This document shows positions 48,051-62,160 of a stretch of 64,000 nt of DNA, one piece after another. Within the stretch, counting starts at the first letter, position 1. The number at the start of each line of letters is the position of its first letter. Below the pieces are notes generated by a model that did no database searches, was not told where the DNA came from, and saw only the letters and a program-made list of their open reading frames with translations. A program made the position numbers and the translations under genes. The stretch spans positions 23,799,718 through 23,863,717 of the forward strand of contig NC_046673.1 in NCBI RefSeq assembly GCF_003369915.1, given 5' to 3'. Source of the stretch: Drosophila miranda. Lineage: Eukaryota > Arthropoda > Insecta > Diptera > Drosophilidae.

Positions 48051-51000
48051 GTGAGCGTCACTCCAAGTACATATCTCTCTCGTTTGCTCATTTTCCCGTT
48101 TGTGCATACATATGTAATTGATCTGTTTCTGCATTTTCGAAAAATAGGAAGAACAACAACACGGCAAGCGAAAGCCAGCAGCAGGTGCGGCATGTACGCG
48201 GTATATACGGGACATGTCCAGACGTGTCCATCATTGAGTGTTGTTTTTCTGTTCTTGGAGTTGGAATCACAAACGCTAATTGTTGATTTGGACTCTCCTC
48301 TCGGCTATCCTCTTCTTCCCTTCCCAAATGTTGTTTCTGCCTCGCATTCCAGCCCTACGCTGCATATTTCCTATCACAATTTTCCACCGTTCTCTTTTCA
48401 TTTATATTTTTTTCAAATTTTTCAAATTTGTATATGAATTGGCTGCGGAATTAATTTTCTGGAAACAACTCTAATGATGACGATGATGGACGGTGATGGA
48501 ATGGCTGTGTGTGTGCGAAAATTTATCCATAAATCTATCATATCTGTGTGCGTGTGTGTGTGTGTGTGTGCGGAAAAGTTGACAAATGGCATTTGTCCCC
48601 GCCGCTGCAGCGCTGTTGCTGTTTGATGCTGCTGCCGCAGGCTGTGTGCGTGCGTGCGTGTGTGTGTGCGTGTGTGTGGATCGAACCGAATCGCATACGC
48701 ACTCGTGTTGCATCGTGTGTTAAAACCACAATTGAGCATAAATTTATATTTAATTATGAATAAATTTTGCAAGCGCATTAAATTTCACAATTTTCAACTC
48801 ATCAGCGAAAGTCCAGAGGCATGAAAAATGCCTGGGAATCACTCCTGTAATCCTTGGCTCAACGGAGGGAATGCCCTGTATCATTTCCCCCAGGGAGTGG
48901 CTGGCACAAGGAAAGGCAGTACCCAAGGCTACCCTGGAAAAGGATACAATTTCGGATGCCTGCTTTCATGCCCTTCGGGCTGCAAAGGACATACGATGAT
49001 TTTGATGATTTTGTTTGACCAAATCTGAGCTGTTTATCTTTCCAATGGTGGATGCCTTGTCCTTTAATTCCAAAGGCTGTTTATATCCTTCATGAAGGAT
49101 ACCCTGTACTCTGTTACAATGGCCGTAATGATGACCCTACGGCAGGAGGCAGCATTGCATTGCAGGCGGCAGGCGGCAGAAGGCAGGAGGCAGGAGGCAG
49201 AAGCCAGGGTGTATGGACAGTAAATCAAGAGATAAATATACACACAGACAGAGAGATAAAGATATAAATATATCTGTACATATATCGCAGATAAGGAGGG
49301 TGGGGGCAGGGGCAGGGGCGGGGCATGCGAGAGTACATATATGGATTGTAGTCCATGAATATCGTATGGACATCGCATATCCCCTTGGGGGCTGGACGGG
49401 GATTCCCACAATTCCCGTTAAATGCACTGCGAAATTTATTTATGATGCGGCATGTGGCAGTGGCAACAGCAGGCCATGCAGTGAAATAATAAACGACTTG
49501 TGTCCCAGCCCCAGCCCCAGTCCCTGCCACTCCTCCTGCCCCTGCCCCTGCCACTGCAGGGGGTTAAAGGTTAAGCTCGACTCGGCGCGTCAGCAGATCC
49601 GCATTTAATTGCACATCAAAATTAACTTTAATTTAGTTTTAATTGGCAAAAACATTTGCCCAAATCATTTGCCACACAATTTCTGTTTCCACTCGAACGA
49701 GCAACAATTTGTCTCTCTCCGTCTCTCCGTCTCTCTCTCGCGCTTGTCAAGTTTTTCGCTTATGTTTGGCTTTTGGCTTCTGCGGAATAAATCATTGGAA
49801 ATAAATCATTCTTTTATGGCCATTTGTCAGATAATTTCAATTGATACGAGAAGAGACAGGGGGGTGGGGGGTCGAAAGTACGGGGAAAACTGTGGACTAT
49901 CTTCTGGATAACAGAACTCCATGAGCCCGCCATCCCTCCATCTCAGATTCATCGTTTATTTCATGTTTTAAGTTTGTTCCCATAAGCGAAAGGATACCTT
50001 CATTTCGAGGCTTGCCAGGGCTTTGAGATTCCTAGGCACAGATCAAACATCAAAAATGTATTCAAAAATATACAGAAAACTTGTAGAATGTTTGGGATGT
50101 TTGGGGCTTGGGCCTGCATACCGATTTGTGCATTTCCCCGTCTGTGTATCGATTTCCTTTCGCGGAAATGCCACTCGAACTGCCTTTTATCCAATCAACA
50201 TCCACACATTTCCCGTTCCAGTGAAACACATGCAGTCCTCGTTTATCCGCATATTTCCATTGTTGTTTCCATCAGAGTTGTATCGCTGCAAAGCGCCATC
50301 TGGGAAGATCTCATAGAACCATCTACCAGCCACAGAGATTAGGAGTCAATGAAATCTAAGGAGCAGGCATCCAAGGCATCGTTTCGCTCCTTTTCGAGGG
50401 TATTCTTCCCGGCAGAACCCCTTTTTGTATCCCTTACTCTTGCGAGTGTACTCCTTGCTTTCCAGGGTAGCCGGGGGGAGGGTGCCCGAAGGGGTGACGA
50501 CAGGCTTTTAGCCAGATTAAATATCCTTCATAAATATCCTTTTGTTTTTCTGTTTTCGGTTTTTGAATTCAAATTCCAATTGCGAATGTGTCAAAAAATG
50601 CGAAATTCGGGGGCTCGAAAAATGATGTAAAAATTTCGTGGTGCGTGGCGAGGGGGGGACGGTTGGGTGGGGGGAGAACATATTTTGTTGGTTGGTTTCG
50701 CATTCTGTTTGTTGTTTTCCATCGCTAGTGGAGGCTGTGAAGCACATTTTTCTGGGTCTCCTCTCTCTCTGTTTCGTGTAGTCGTATGTTTGTGGCATGT
50801 GGCACGGTCTCTGGGTTTTGTTTTAGCCACATGACACATGGCGGCAGCGGCAGCGGCAACGGCTGCGGGAACGGCGGCGGTGGCATAAATCTTGCAACGC
50901 GGCGCGTATGGCAAATGAATGCGCCAATAACTCAATGAAAACAAAAGCAAAAATTGGGGGAAGGAGTGAAGGCAAAATGAAGAAGGGGAGGAGAAAGAGG

Positions 51001-52270
51001 AGAAGAGAGATGAGAGGATAAAAGAGGCGAAAGGAGCGGCAGACAGAGACAGAGGGAGGGCGAGGGCGAGGGCGAGGGAAGGAGAGCTCAAGGGGAAAGT
51101 CGCAACCAATATGGCGTCCATTCTGATGCATGCTACATGCTGCACGCTGCGGCATCCACTGCACGCTGCTGCACGCTGCTGCTGCCACTTCCGGCGGCCA
51201 TCGCTGCATCTCTGACAATTGACTTCCGTTTTAAATTTTGCACAACTTCCGGTCTGCCATCGCTTCTGGCACCACCACCCGCCCATCCGTTAGCCCTCTT
51301 ATTACCACAGAAAAAACATGGCAGCAGGAGCGGCAGCAACAGCAGCAGCAAAACAGAGCAACATTTCTTTTGGGCGGTTTGCGGCCACACTTGATGGAAT
51401 GTTTGGAACGTGGCAGGGGGCAAAAAACGAGAGGCAGAAGGAGACAGGAGATGCAGGAGGATGCAGGAGGCAGGAGGCAGTGGCGTCCTTGACAAAGGTG
51501 CCACACAAATATGACAAAATGGCTGCCAGGGTGCCGCACAGGCAGGCCAGCGACTCAATGGAGCGGCCAAACAGCAAAAGCAAGCACCAGGGGCACCAGG
51601 GGGACACTCATTACCTGAGGCATGACTCATGTGGCATGTGGCTCGACGAGAGAGAGAGAGAGAAAACAATTCGAAACAGCAAAAGAGGAGAGTTTTCCCC
51701 TAAGATCTGATTTTGCAGGGTATCCTTCCAGTCGAGTCTCCTTCCTATTGGCTTTCGATATTCCCTTTGATATCCTTGGACAATCCTGTGCCCCAGACGG
51801 TAGCATCGAAGCATTGTCCCATCGAAGATCCCAAATAAAGATTTTCGCTCAAAAGCATGCAACGAATTCTGTAGCACGCCAACAAACCGACGAGCGCTGC
51901 TGCATGACATCTGTGTAGCATGTGAAATGATACGATTTTGGAGGGGTATCCAAAGGCTTTTTATGCCTGGGTTCTATTTGTGGTTCGCTTCTTGTTTTGT
52001 GGCAAAAACAAAAGCGCGCCAAATGCAAACAATGGGAAAATGTCAACAGGAGGAGGCATGCGGCAGGCGGCGGGCGGTGGGCGGTGTGCGGCAGTGGCTG
52101 TGGCAGAGGTCGCCAAGTGTCGACAGACAAACAGAGAGACAGTGAGAGAAATCAGGAGGAAGAGCGGTAGAAGGAGGGAGAGAGACGGAGACGGAGAGAA
52201 AGCCCCGAAAAATGTGACAAAACAAGTCATTGCTGCCCCGCTCGCTTCCTTTCCCTCGGACCCACTTGCA

Positions 52271-52299
52271 TCCTCCTCCCCCTCCCCCTCCCCCTCCCT
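52271..52299. repeat. (CCCTCC)n-like repeat
   Basis: Polypyrimidine repeat of CCTCCC units. Confidence 0.8.
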
Positions 52300-53654
52300 A
52301 TTGCAATGAGGTCGCCGCCGCAGCGTTGCCATATTTTTCGTTGGTGTCGTCGTCTTTTTCGGGTGTTTTTCCTTTAATGTTATTTGCGCTCGCCTCGCGC
52401 GCTCCACTTGAAATACATTGTGCAGCAGCGGCAGTGGCAGCGGCAGCAGCAGCCACAGCTGACCCCTGACCCCTGCAGAAGGAGACGGGAATTGTGTCAC
52501 CAGAAAGGAAGAAGAGCCACAGGGCGACCGAAGGACAGAAGGACAGTCGAAAGACACGACAGCGTTGACTAATATGCGCCTAGATTTTATGTTTATTTTT
52601 TTTTTGTCTTTTTCGGGCGCAAGAGAACGAAGAGAATAAAAGTCCCACAGAAGTCTGTAATACCCTTTAGGTCGGGGGAGATGTTCAGGGATGCAAAAAT
52701 CGGGAGATATATCTTGAAGGAAGGGTATAACTTCTCTCATTTGCACTCAGCAGACCGATGGGCGCTGCTGTATGACGGGATTAGAGGGTGCACAGATCAT
52801 GGAATATATGTACATTGTCCGTAGGAATTTGTGGGGTCCATTACATCTCTGGGAGATATTGAGCTGTGCATCTCGAGGCCCAAAGTTCATCTCAATTTTC
52901 CACCTGAGAAGCGATGGAGAGTAGCCTCTTTTTTTGCACTTGTAAATGAAATTGCGGCTCTGAAAAACTCTCTTCTTGCAAGGAGAAAATGGAAAAACTT
53001 TATTGTGTGACCCCTTTCGCAGCAGCAGCAGCAGCAGCGTCAGCAGAGAGAGCGCCAGAGAGAGAGAGAGGAAAAGCGCAACGAGGAAAAGTGGGTTAGG
53101 CCATGGGAAATTGCATCCTGCAGGCAGGCAGCCAGGAGGCAGGAGGCAGGAGGCAGCCACCCCTCTGATTTATGCTTTGACCTTTTCCGCAGGCAGGAAA
53201 ATCTTCCCCCGCCGCTCTGTGTCTCTCTCTATCTCTCCTTCTCTCATGCTTCTTTCGTTTTACTCATATTTTTGTTTGTTTTTGTTTTTGTGAGCTTAAT
53301 TAGCGGAGCGACTTTTAGTCGTCGTCTGCAAATGGCATTAGTGGGTTAATTAGGGGAAAACACACACACACACACACCAGCACACACACATACACAGAGC
53401 TACGGTTATCAATGTGTGTCAGCAGTGTCCCCTAATGAGCCTTGTGGGCGGTGGGAGGAGAACACTTTCCTTGTTTTTTTCACTTGATTTTGTCTTAGAT
53501 TTTAGCTTTATTTTGATTTTGATTAATTGAAGGACCCTCTCTCTCTCTCTCTCTCTCTCGCTGCTCAGGACAACAAATCCAATTAATTAATTTGATTGAA
53601 AATGCACACACACACATAAGAGTGGGGGGGGGGAGGACGTGCGATGGATGGACG

Positions 53655-54170
53655 TGCGAATGGCGATCCGTCTTTTGAGTTCAAGGAAATCGTTGCCTGC
53701 TTTTGAGCGCCATGGCATACAGTCAGTGCGCAAAAATCCATTGCCTGCTTTCGGGACGCAATTCCTAATTCAAACAATGAAGAAATCATTGCCTGCTTTT
53801 GAGCAAAATGCCATAAAGCCAGGAAACTAAAATACATTGCCTACTTTCAGGATGCAATTCCCAATTCAAACACTGAAGAAATCATTGCCTGCTTTTGAGC
53901 GGCAGGGAATAATGTGTGAGACCTAAAACCACTGCCTACTTCTGGGATACATTTTTAATTGAAGTTTTGGGCGACATGTCATAAAGCCTGGCACAAAAAT
54001 ACATTGCCTAATTTTGGGATGTAAAAATAATTAAAGCGCTGAACAAATCGTTGCGTTCTTTTGAGCGGAAGGAAATAAAGTGGGAGCCCTAAGACCACTG
54101 CCTACTTCTGGGCTGCACCTGGTTATTAAATTCAATCATTGCCTACTTTTGAGCGACCTGCCAAAATTAA
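53655..54170 (+). repeat. 48-bp-period minisatellite with alternating half-units
   Basis: Ten clear copies of a CATTGCCTGCTTTTGAGCG/CATTGCCTACTTTCGGGA-type core start at 53,691, 53,739, 53,787, 53,835, 53,883, 53,930, 54,002, 54,049, 54,096 and 54,137. The spacing is 47-48 nt except at one partial deletion (53,930 to 54,002, where TTTTGGGCGAC remains of the missing unit) and in the last unit. TTTTGAGCG and TTTCGGGAY forms tend to alternate, making a dimeric unit of about 96 bp. A half unit precedes the array near 53,668. Confidence 0.9.
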
Positions 54171-57100
54171 TTCACAAAAATCCTTATTAAAATCTTACAA
54201 AAAAATATCTTGAGAAATAATTAAATATTTATTGTATCGAAATATTCAATTGAAATGTCGAAGAACAGTATATAAAGGATAAACAATCGTTTAATATTCA
54301 TTCGCCCAACCAAAACAAAAAAGGAAACCAATTGAAAAATGTAATTAAGTTTCGTAAAGGAAAGGCTTTCTTCCCTTCTATTCGATGCGAAGGGAAATGT
54401 GATCCACGCTCGAGCAATTTTAATTAAATAAACGACTTGTGATTCGAGTCAGAGATTGGGAAGAAAAGATGGCCTACCTTGGCAAAGGATCTGTAATAAT
54501 GCCCAAAGGACACTAGTACATGTGTCCATTGTGGCATAAACGAGAAACCAGAAAGACTTGCCCCTCGAACGGAAAGAATGAATGAATGAATGAATGAAAT
54601 GAAAACTATTGTATGATGATGGAAAAATATCTAAAGGACTTACGCCTGACCAAAAACACAGTGTGTTTTGTGCTGATTACAAAAAGTAACCAAGAAAGGA
54701 CGAAAGCGAGAGAGAGAAAGAGAGAGATGACGCCCTTGTTTCGACACACAAATATGTGCCAGAATGTCACCAGAGCAGGACGAAGGACGCCAGAGATGGG
54801 CTTTGGCCAAAAATGTACCTAAAATTCGGCAAGAGCTTCGCATAACAATGCAGTTTATCAAAACAGATGCAGCAGAGGGCCAGAGAGGAGAGAGGAGAGT
54901 TGTGTGTGTGTTGCATGTGCGAATATCTGGGTTATCCCACATTTCGGGGAGGCACTCACCTGTCCTGCCTGCAACTCCTGTGGCCTCCTCCTCCTCCTCC
55001 TGGCCCTGGGGCCAGTGCCAATAAAATTAAAATATTTTCGACATAAATCAAACGCTCAAATTGGGCCAAGCGACAAACAAATGAGTTGACAATAAACGAC
55101 TGCTGTCCAGGCACTTGAACCAGGCCACACGGTGCCACATGCCCAATGCCACATGCCCTGTAAACAGGGAGTAGGCGGCACTCCGGACTGTTCTCTCTTC
55201 TCTGTGTCCTTTCACTTATGGGCACCTCTCGAGCTGTGCCAGCTGTCCACCGCTGGGTGTCAATGGGTATCCCCCCCGTCGAGCTACTGCTCTGCGAGTA
55301 CTCCTTGTGCTATGGAAACAAATCCCATTTCATTGTTGATTTGGATATTTTCCTAATGGGCGGAGACCCCTCCACTGGGTTGGCGCTCGCGCTGCCTCCT
55401 CGGTCGCTCCTCGGTCGCTCCTCTGTCCCTGACACCCGTGACAGTTTGCTCTGGCGTTGGGAAATTGAAAATTGATATGGCATCGCTTCGTTGGGGTTCG
55501 GGGGGCTGCCATTCGCTTTTGTTGGCTGTTATCGTCAGGCGCGTCTGTGTCGCGTTTTTAAAACATTACCATGCACTTATAGTCGCTGCAGAGCGGCAGT
55601 CGAAGCAGATGGACCAAGAGGAACGGCAGTAGCAGGAGGAGGAGCAGGAGGTGGAGCCGGAGCAGGAGCCGGAGCAGTAGCATGAGCCCTAAACGAGCGC
55701 AAATAGTAATGACAATGGCAGACGACGGCGACGGGCACTCACTCGCTCGCTCGTTACAGTGGGATCAATTGCAGTTTCAAGTGCGTCCCATGCAAAAGGA
55801 AATTCGAATCGAATCGAATGAAACGAATTGCATCGGATGTTGCAACAGCAACCGTTCACCGTTCACCGTAACCGTAACGGTAACCGCACTGTTGCGATAA
55901 TCCCTGTGGCATTTGTGGCTTTTGTTCAAAGCTCGAATATCAAATGAATATGAAATACGGACTACGGAATTACGAGTGCGATAAATGCGTGAATACCACC
56001 CCCGGGATGGGGGGGTGAATACTGGGTGACGGTAATGGGTGTCCTTTCACCTATGGGCACATTTGCACAGCGACCCAAGGAGCGGTTTTTGTGTGGGCTA
56101 TGAGGAGATACTTCTTTGATTCGTTGCCCAGGGACCACACAGAGAACATTGCCCTTCGAGCGATATTTGGTATTTATTTTTGTGATTGAATTCGAAACAC
56201 ATAAACATTTTGGATAACCAATGAAGAATTTTACGGAACTTGTTGGTCTCCGGAGGAAGATATTTCAAGGATTAGCTTAGTTTTATACCAAAAACTTTTC
56301 TTTCTGGCATTTATTTATATTTTCTGGTAATTTTTTAGTATTATATACTTCTAGTATTTTTCTGGTATTTTTTTGTTTGTATTTTCGGCACAGGTACTGG
56401 CTTCTGGTATTCTCCAGTATTTTTCTGGTATTATTTCCGCTATTTTTTTTAGTATTTTTCGTAGATCTCTTTGATCTGCATTGAAGGGTTTTTGTGGGCT
56501 CTGGCCCACTGTATGGTTAATGCAATCAAATGTTGGTCGCCATGCCACACTCCTATTCGGCTCTCATCCACCCCTCTCTACTCTCCCCAGTCTCCCCATC
56601 TCCACTTCTCTTGCCACCCAAACGTACCGCCGCCGCCATCAAACATGTACAACTCTTTCCGTTTCCTTTTTAGCATGTTCGCGCTTCTGCATATGTGATG
56701 TGTGTGTGTGTGTGTGTGCCGCCATTTATTTCCCCCTCTTCAGCTCCCCTTCTCGACTCCTCTCGCTCTCTCTCCCTCTCTTTTCTCCCCTCGATGGAGT
56801 CTGTTTCTGTTTTTTTTTTCCACATGACGACTGCAACTCCTGCTGCCGCTGCCGCTGCCGATGTTGCCACTGCCACTGTTGCTGCTGCCTCATCTGACAT
56901 GATTTCCGCATGTCGTTTGAGTTTTTCTTGCTGCCTGACTTTTTCATCTGCTTCTTCGCTTTGCTTGTTTTTCCTCTACTTCGTTTTTCCCGTGATTCTT
57001 GCCAGCGATGGATCTGCTTTTCCTAGGGTATTTCCAGCTTCGAAAGAGACCCTTTCTTTTCTTTTCCTTTCCTTTCCTTTCCTCGTCTTGTTTTCTTTTT

Positions 57101-57474
57101 TTCGGTATTTTTTTGGGGATTTTATTTCGCCTGCTGCTGCCTGCTCCTCGTGCGCTCCTCGTGTGCTCAATTTCATACAAAAAAATGTCAGTTTATGTTG
57201 ATGTCTGCATGCTTTTCCTGTCTGTCGCTTTTGCTCGTGTCGGCCAGTGCAGGGCAGGGCAGGGAAGGGGCGGAGAGGGGAAAGGGAAGGGAAGATGAAG
57301 TTCAAGCTGGAGCTCCCTCCGATGGGGGCCTCTCGCTGCCTTTCTGCCATTGATATCGCTGACGAAATTGAGAATTATTATGTTTAAACGTGTGTGGCAT
57401 CCACCACTCCTTGCCTCCTGAACGAATGCTCTGCTGGCTGCAAAAAGAAAACATCATCGTTGTGTGACATGCGG

Positions 57475-57499
57475 GAGAGAGAGAGAGAGAGAGAGAGAG
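57475..57499. repeat. (GA)n microsatellite
   Basis: Uninterrupted GA repeat. Confidence 0.85.
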
Positions 57500-59502
57500 T
57501 TGGCATTGCCTTCTGTAGTCTGCCTTCTGCCTTCTGCTGTTGCCTTCTGTTGCAGACATTGCGGCGGCGCTTTCTTCAAATTAGATTGCCTTGTGATGAC
57601 TTTAATGCAAAGCCCCCGTGCACACACTTTTGAAGCCAACTGTCAGAAGAAGTTAGGGCCAGACGGAGGCGACACACTGCGCGACAGCAGAGGGAAAAAG
57701 TCGTTCAATCATTCAGCGAGCACTTTTGCCCTTGCAAACGAGCAACGAGTAGAAGCAACGAATCAGGCATGGGCTACTTCAACGAGTACAAAGAAACGAG
57801 TCGAATTATTCGACAACGTTGCTGCCTCCTCCTTCCCAATATTTTTGGACTTTCCTTTTGTTTTCACTGCGCTGAAAGATATTAAATAATTTTATTACCC
57901 GCTGAATATTGGAGATTACTTGCCTGGAATTTCTCTGGCCTGCCATTGAATGTCAATGCTAGCCGAAAATATGTGCAAAATGACGCTATTTATGTAATCT
58001 AATTGGAAACGGGAATGCTGGTCGATCTCTCCCAGAGAATTTCTCATTTAAATCGGAGAAAAGACAAATACGTGGGCGGGATGTTGTGGGGGGGAGGGGG
58101 GGAAATGTTCGTTTGCCTTGGCTTTGGCTGGAAATTCCGCTTTGGCCAGGGGGCAATCAATAGGCAAAAGGCAACAATTCATGCCACAAGAAGACGAGAG
58201 AGACAAAAGTCAATGCCATGTTGTTTGGCTCCACAAAAGGCTCTTTGTTAAGCACACACAACATGCAACATGGTGGGGCATGGGCAGGGGCACATGGAGG
58301 GACACTGAGTGACTCTGACTTACTGCCAAAGGCTAATGAAGGCAGGCAGGAGCAGGAGCAGGAGCAGCAGCAGCAGGAGGAGACCCGTGTGTAGACAAGC
58401 CTGAATTTGGGAGGAGAGGATACGCCAGGATGCACTTGCCACTTGGCAATGCAATGCAGGCAACGTTGCCCCCGCCACTGTGTGTGCCACTGCCACTGCC
58501 ACTGCCACAACTACAGCTACAGTTCCTGCCTCTGCTTCTGCTTGAACTCCTGCTTCTACTCCTCCTTCGATGTCGCTCATATGCTCTCTCGTAGGCAGGC
58601 AATGTTGACATCAAACAAACAAACAAATACACAGAAACACAGAAGAAGAAGCACAGGGCCGGCAAAAGAGCACAGTGCCAGTAAACAGACGCACACAAAG
58701 AACGGTGCAACAAAATACTGAATGAAATTTGTATAAACTGGCAGAAAAGAGTCGCAAGTTCAGAGCCGGAGACCAGCCCTTTGCCAGGGTATGTTCCCCT
58801 GGAAGGTGCGGCCAAGAAGGCCACGAATGATCGAATGGCCTGCCATGCCGTTCAAACAGGCACTCGCTGGATGGCATCTGTGACTCGCTGCTGCTACTCG
58901 TTCCTTGCGGAAAGGTGCCTCAATGCTCTTTCTCTTTCTCTTTCTTAAGATCCCCCCCTGTAGAGTCGGGGCGAAAATATTAATTATGTTGCAAGTGCGG
59001 CAGCTGCCGCCAAGACCCCACTGGCTGTTCTGCGTTGTCTGTACAGATATTGCATTTGCACGGCGCACGAGAGGCAAATGCTCCGCTCTGTAGCTAATCA
59101 AAGAGGCCCCGAGAGATGGGCCTGAGCTGCCGCGGATCCCGCAGAATCATTTAATGGCACAGGAGTCGTCTCCGCTGGGGTGTGTCGTTGCCTTTGATTC
59201 CATTACGACGATGCGGCGCTGCGTCTTGTGTAAATATGTGGCAGCAACAAGCGGATATCAATTAAAATGCAATGCAGACAACAGATTTAATAAAGGCGTG
59301 TGCCACAGACACCGCGTGGAGGCGGAGGCGGAGGCTGAAGCCTCTCTCTGGATAACAGGGAAAATAACTTTAAATTAATTAAAAAACGCGAGCGCCAATG
59401 GAGAAATGTTTTAAGCTTTCTCTGACAACGAAACGCGGGCGTGAAAACGGGGACACACACACACCGCCCCACATTTCGAGGATGGAAGGAAGGAAGGAAG
59501 GA

Positions 59503-59554
59503 GGCTGCTGCTGCTGCTGCTGGGACGACACCGACGACGACGACGACGACGACA
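59503..59554. repeat. (CTG)n and (GAC)n trinucleotide repeats
   Basis: Adjacent (CTG)n and (GAC)n stretches with a (GGAA)n run just upstream at 59,481-59,499. They create low-complexity open frames with no sign of being a gene. Confidence 0.85.
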
Positions 59555-62160
59555 ACGCGCATCAATGTCGCGGAAATTAATTGAAATGAAGGAAGGAATT
59601 TTGCGCACAAGGATCGAACGGGGAGGAGGTGGATGGGTGGATAGGTGGATGGGAAGAAACTGCAGCATAAAATAATAAAGATGCGCAGCTCTCATCTTTC
59701 CGCTTCCTTCCTTCCTTCTGCCACCGCATTCTGCTGCTCGGCGATGGAATAGTTCCTAGAATGCCGCCGCTGCATCGACGCCTTTGAAAGGGATATTCGA
59801 GAGATGCTCAAGCTGTTGGGGCAGGAGCTATAGTTTATGGCCTTTAAAGAGTTCAAACGAGCACCTGAGAACGATATACGGCATGGCCCTAAATGGCTGA
59901 AAGGCAGGTCTAGGCAACGTAAGGAATTCCAAGATTGAATAAAATGAACGCGAGTGAGGAACGAGCATTCGTAAGAGCGACTCAGCGAGTATGGGAACCA
60001 ATAAAAGAACAAAAAGAATCAACGAGAGGGAATCCAAGAGTCCGAATGCTATAAACGAGTACAAGGAACGAGTGTGGAGAGTGACTGATCAGTTCACAGA
60101 GAGAACTAGCGAGCAAGGAATCCAATGAACGAGTACATAGGACTCGCTCATCCTGGAACTAGTAAACCAGTGATCTCGTGATGCTTGGCGGAAAGAGGCA
60201 CCAACGAGTGGAATCAGTGGCTGGAGAACTAAAGAACTAGTTCTACTCGTAAATCCCTGCCTCCCACGAAATGGTAAATGTAGCTTTCTCGCCCTCTCCC
60301 TCTCCCTCTCCCTCTCTGATTTATAGACTTTGACGGATTATTTATGATCTAAATTCAAGTTGGCTTTGGCCAATGCCCAGTGGAACTTAACAAGAAAGAG
60401 GGAAAGAGATAACCATGATAGAGGGAGAGACAGAGAGAGAGCTTAAGCCGAAAACATTACCGCACGTCCGCAAAGCTCTTGCTTCGCCTGAAAGTTGGGG
60501 CCAGCCAACAAATGAAATTAAGCAAATAAATTTGAGGGCGGATTAGTTTCGAGGGACAAACGGAATGAAGCAGCAGAGGCCGGTGGTCAAAAGCAGGACA
60601 GTGGGGCACAAGAGGAATAAATGGAGAAAAGGACGAGCGTAGGATACCCTGGATGGTGCATTCTCGCTGGAGAAGACCCCAGCTGAATAAAGAAGAATAA
60701 AATCAACGAGAAGAAAGAGCGAGTAAGAAAAAGAAGAGCTTCGAACGAGTACGGAAAAGGAGTCCGAGGAATCAATGAGAGCCAATAGTGGCCCAACGTC
60801 TTGTTGGACTCGTGACACCTTTCGTTTCCCCTCCTTAATGAGGGTATCCAAAAATGAAGACGGAAACGAACTGTGGAACGTTTTGCGGCTTAGCGAGTTA
60901 TCTGGCAAGTCGTTTAGTCTTTCTATGTGTTCGTACTCCTCTCTGTGTCGGTGTGTCTCTGGGCCTGTGTGGTCTCTACTCCTTCCACTCCCTAGACTCC
61001 ATCCCTTTTTCCCTTCTTCCGTCTTCCCATTTCCCATTTGCACCTCAACTCCGACGATGCCGCCGCCATTGCCGCTGGTGGCGCGGGTGGAAAACTGCAG
61101 CCAAAGAAAATTGCACACGAAATTGGAGTTTTCGAGAGTTGAAAATTGGAAGAGTCGTGCAAAACACAGCGGCGCCCACATTCGAGGCAATTAAAATGTT
61201 GAGACCAGACCCCGAGCACCGTCTGGGGCATGAACTCCCTTGACTCTTGAGCTTCCCACCCCCAACCCCCAACCCCCATCCCCTTAAACTCTAGCGCTCC
61301 CCACACGACGCCAAAGGAGGGGGGAAACAAATCCAAATCCATTTCCATCCAACGCGAAAAAATAAAGAAAAAACGTAGATAATCTCGGGACAAAGTTGAT
61401 ACCCCGTAGAAACAGTCTCGCGAGTGGAAAATCAATGGGAGAAATGCGGAAAATCTTGATGTACTTTCGGGTAGTTTTCTAAGAAAACTCTGACGTACAG
61501 GTTGCAAGGAAAGATTAACGAGTAGCGAGTAGGAAGAACGAATGCGTGCGAGTATTATTGGGGAGGAACGTTGTTTTCCATTTGAAAAATTAAAAACGGG
61601 AGCAAGCCATCCTTAAACAGTGGAGCAGGCTCGAAGCTGCCGGAAGGATGTTTTGGATTAAACAGAAATCAAAGGCGAAGGCGAAGGCGGAGGCGGGGGA
61701 AACGGGGAGCAAGGAGTGTGAAGATGTTTGTGGGATGCTTGCGTTTTCTTTTGATTTGATTAAGTGCAAGCCGTGCACTTTGGAGAGCAGTCGATTGCGG
61801 GGCGGGCAGCAGGATAAGCACTGTGATTAATTTGTCAAGTTATTGAACTGCAAACTGGAAACCGAATTAAGTCCACGCGACGATTAAGTCCTTCTCTCTC
61901 TCTCTCAGAAGTGGAATTGCCAGAAGACTGGTTTCCAATGAGAGAAGAAACCAATTGCTCTACTTTTCTTAAACTAGAGGCGTCACTCTCTCCGAGAGTG
62001 CCTCTGAGGATAGATCTTTGATTAAATTAGCCCCCAAAGTGCATCCCAATTTGTGCCCATCTTCCATTTTCCATCTTCCTTCGGGATGTACTCGTATTTA
62101 CTCGGGATATAGTCTGCTGTTGTTCCCGAAAAGTGCATTAAGAACTAACAAAAAGATCCC

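Noticed and set aside
53691..54170. CRISPR-like regularly spaced repeat
   Set aside because: Repeat and spacer are not distinct; the whole 48-bp unit is repeated, in a eukaryotic genome. It is a minisatellite.
54945..54962. Minus-strand CAG|GTGAGT as a second ratchet site
   Set aside because: It lacks the long pyrimidine tract needed for the 3' splice site half.
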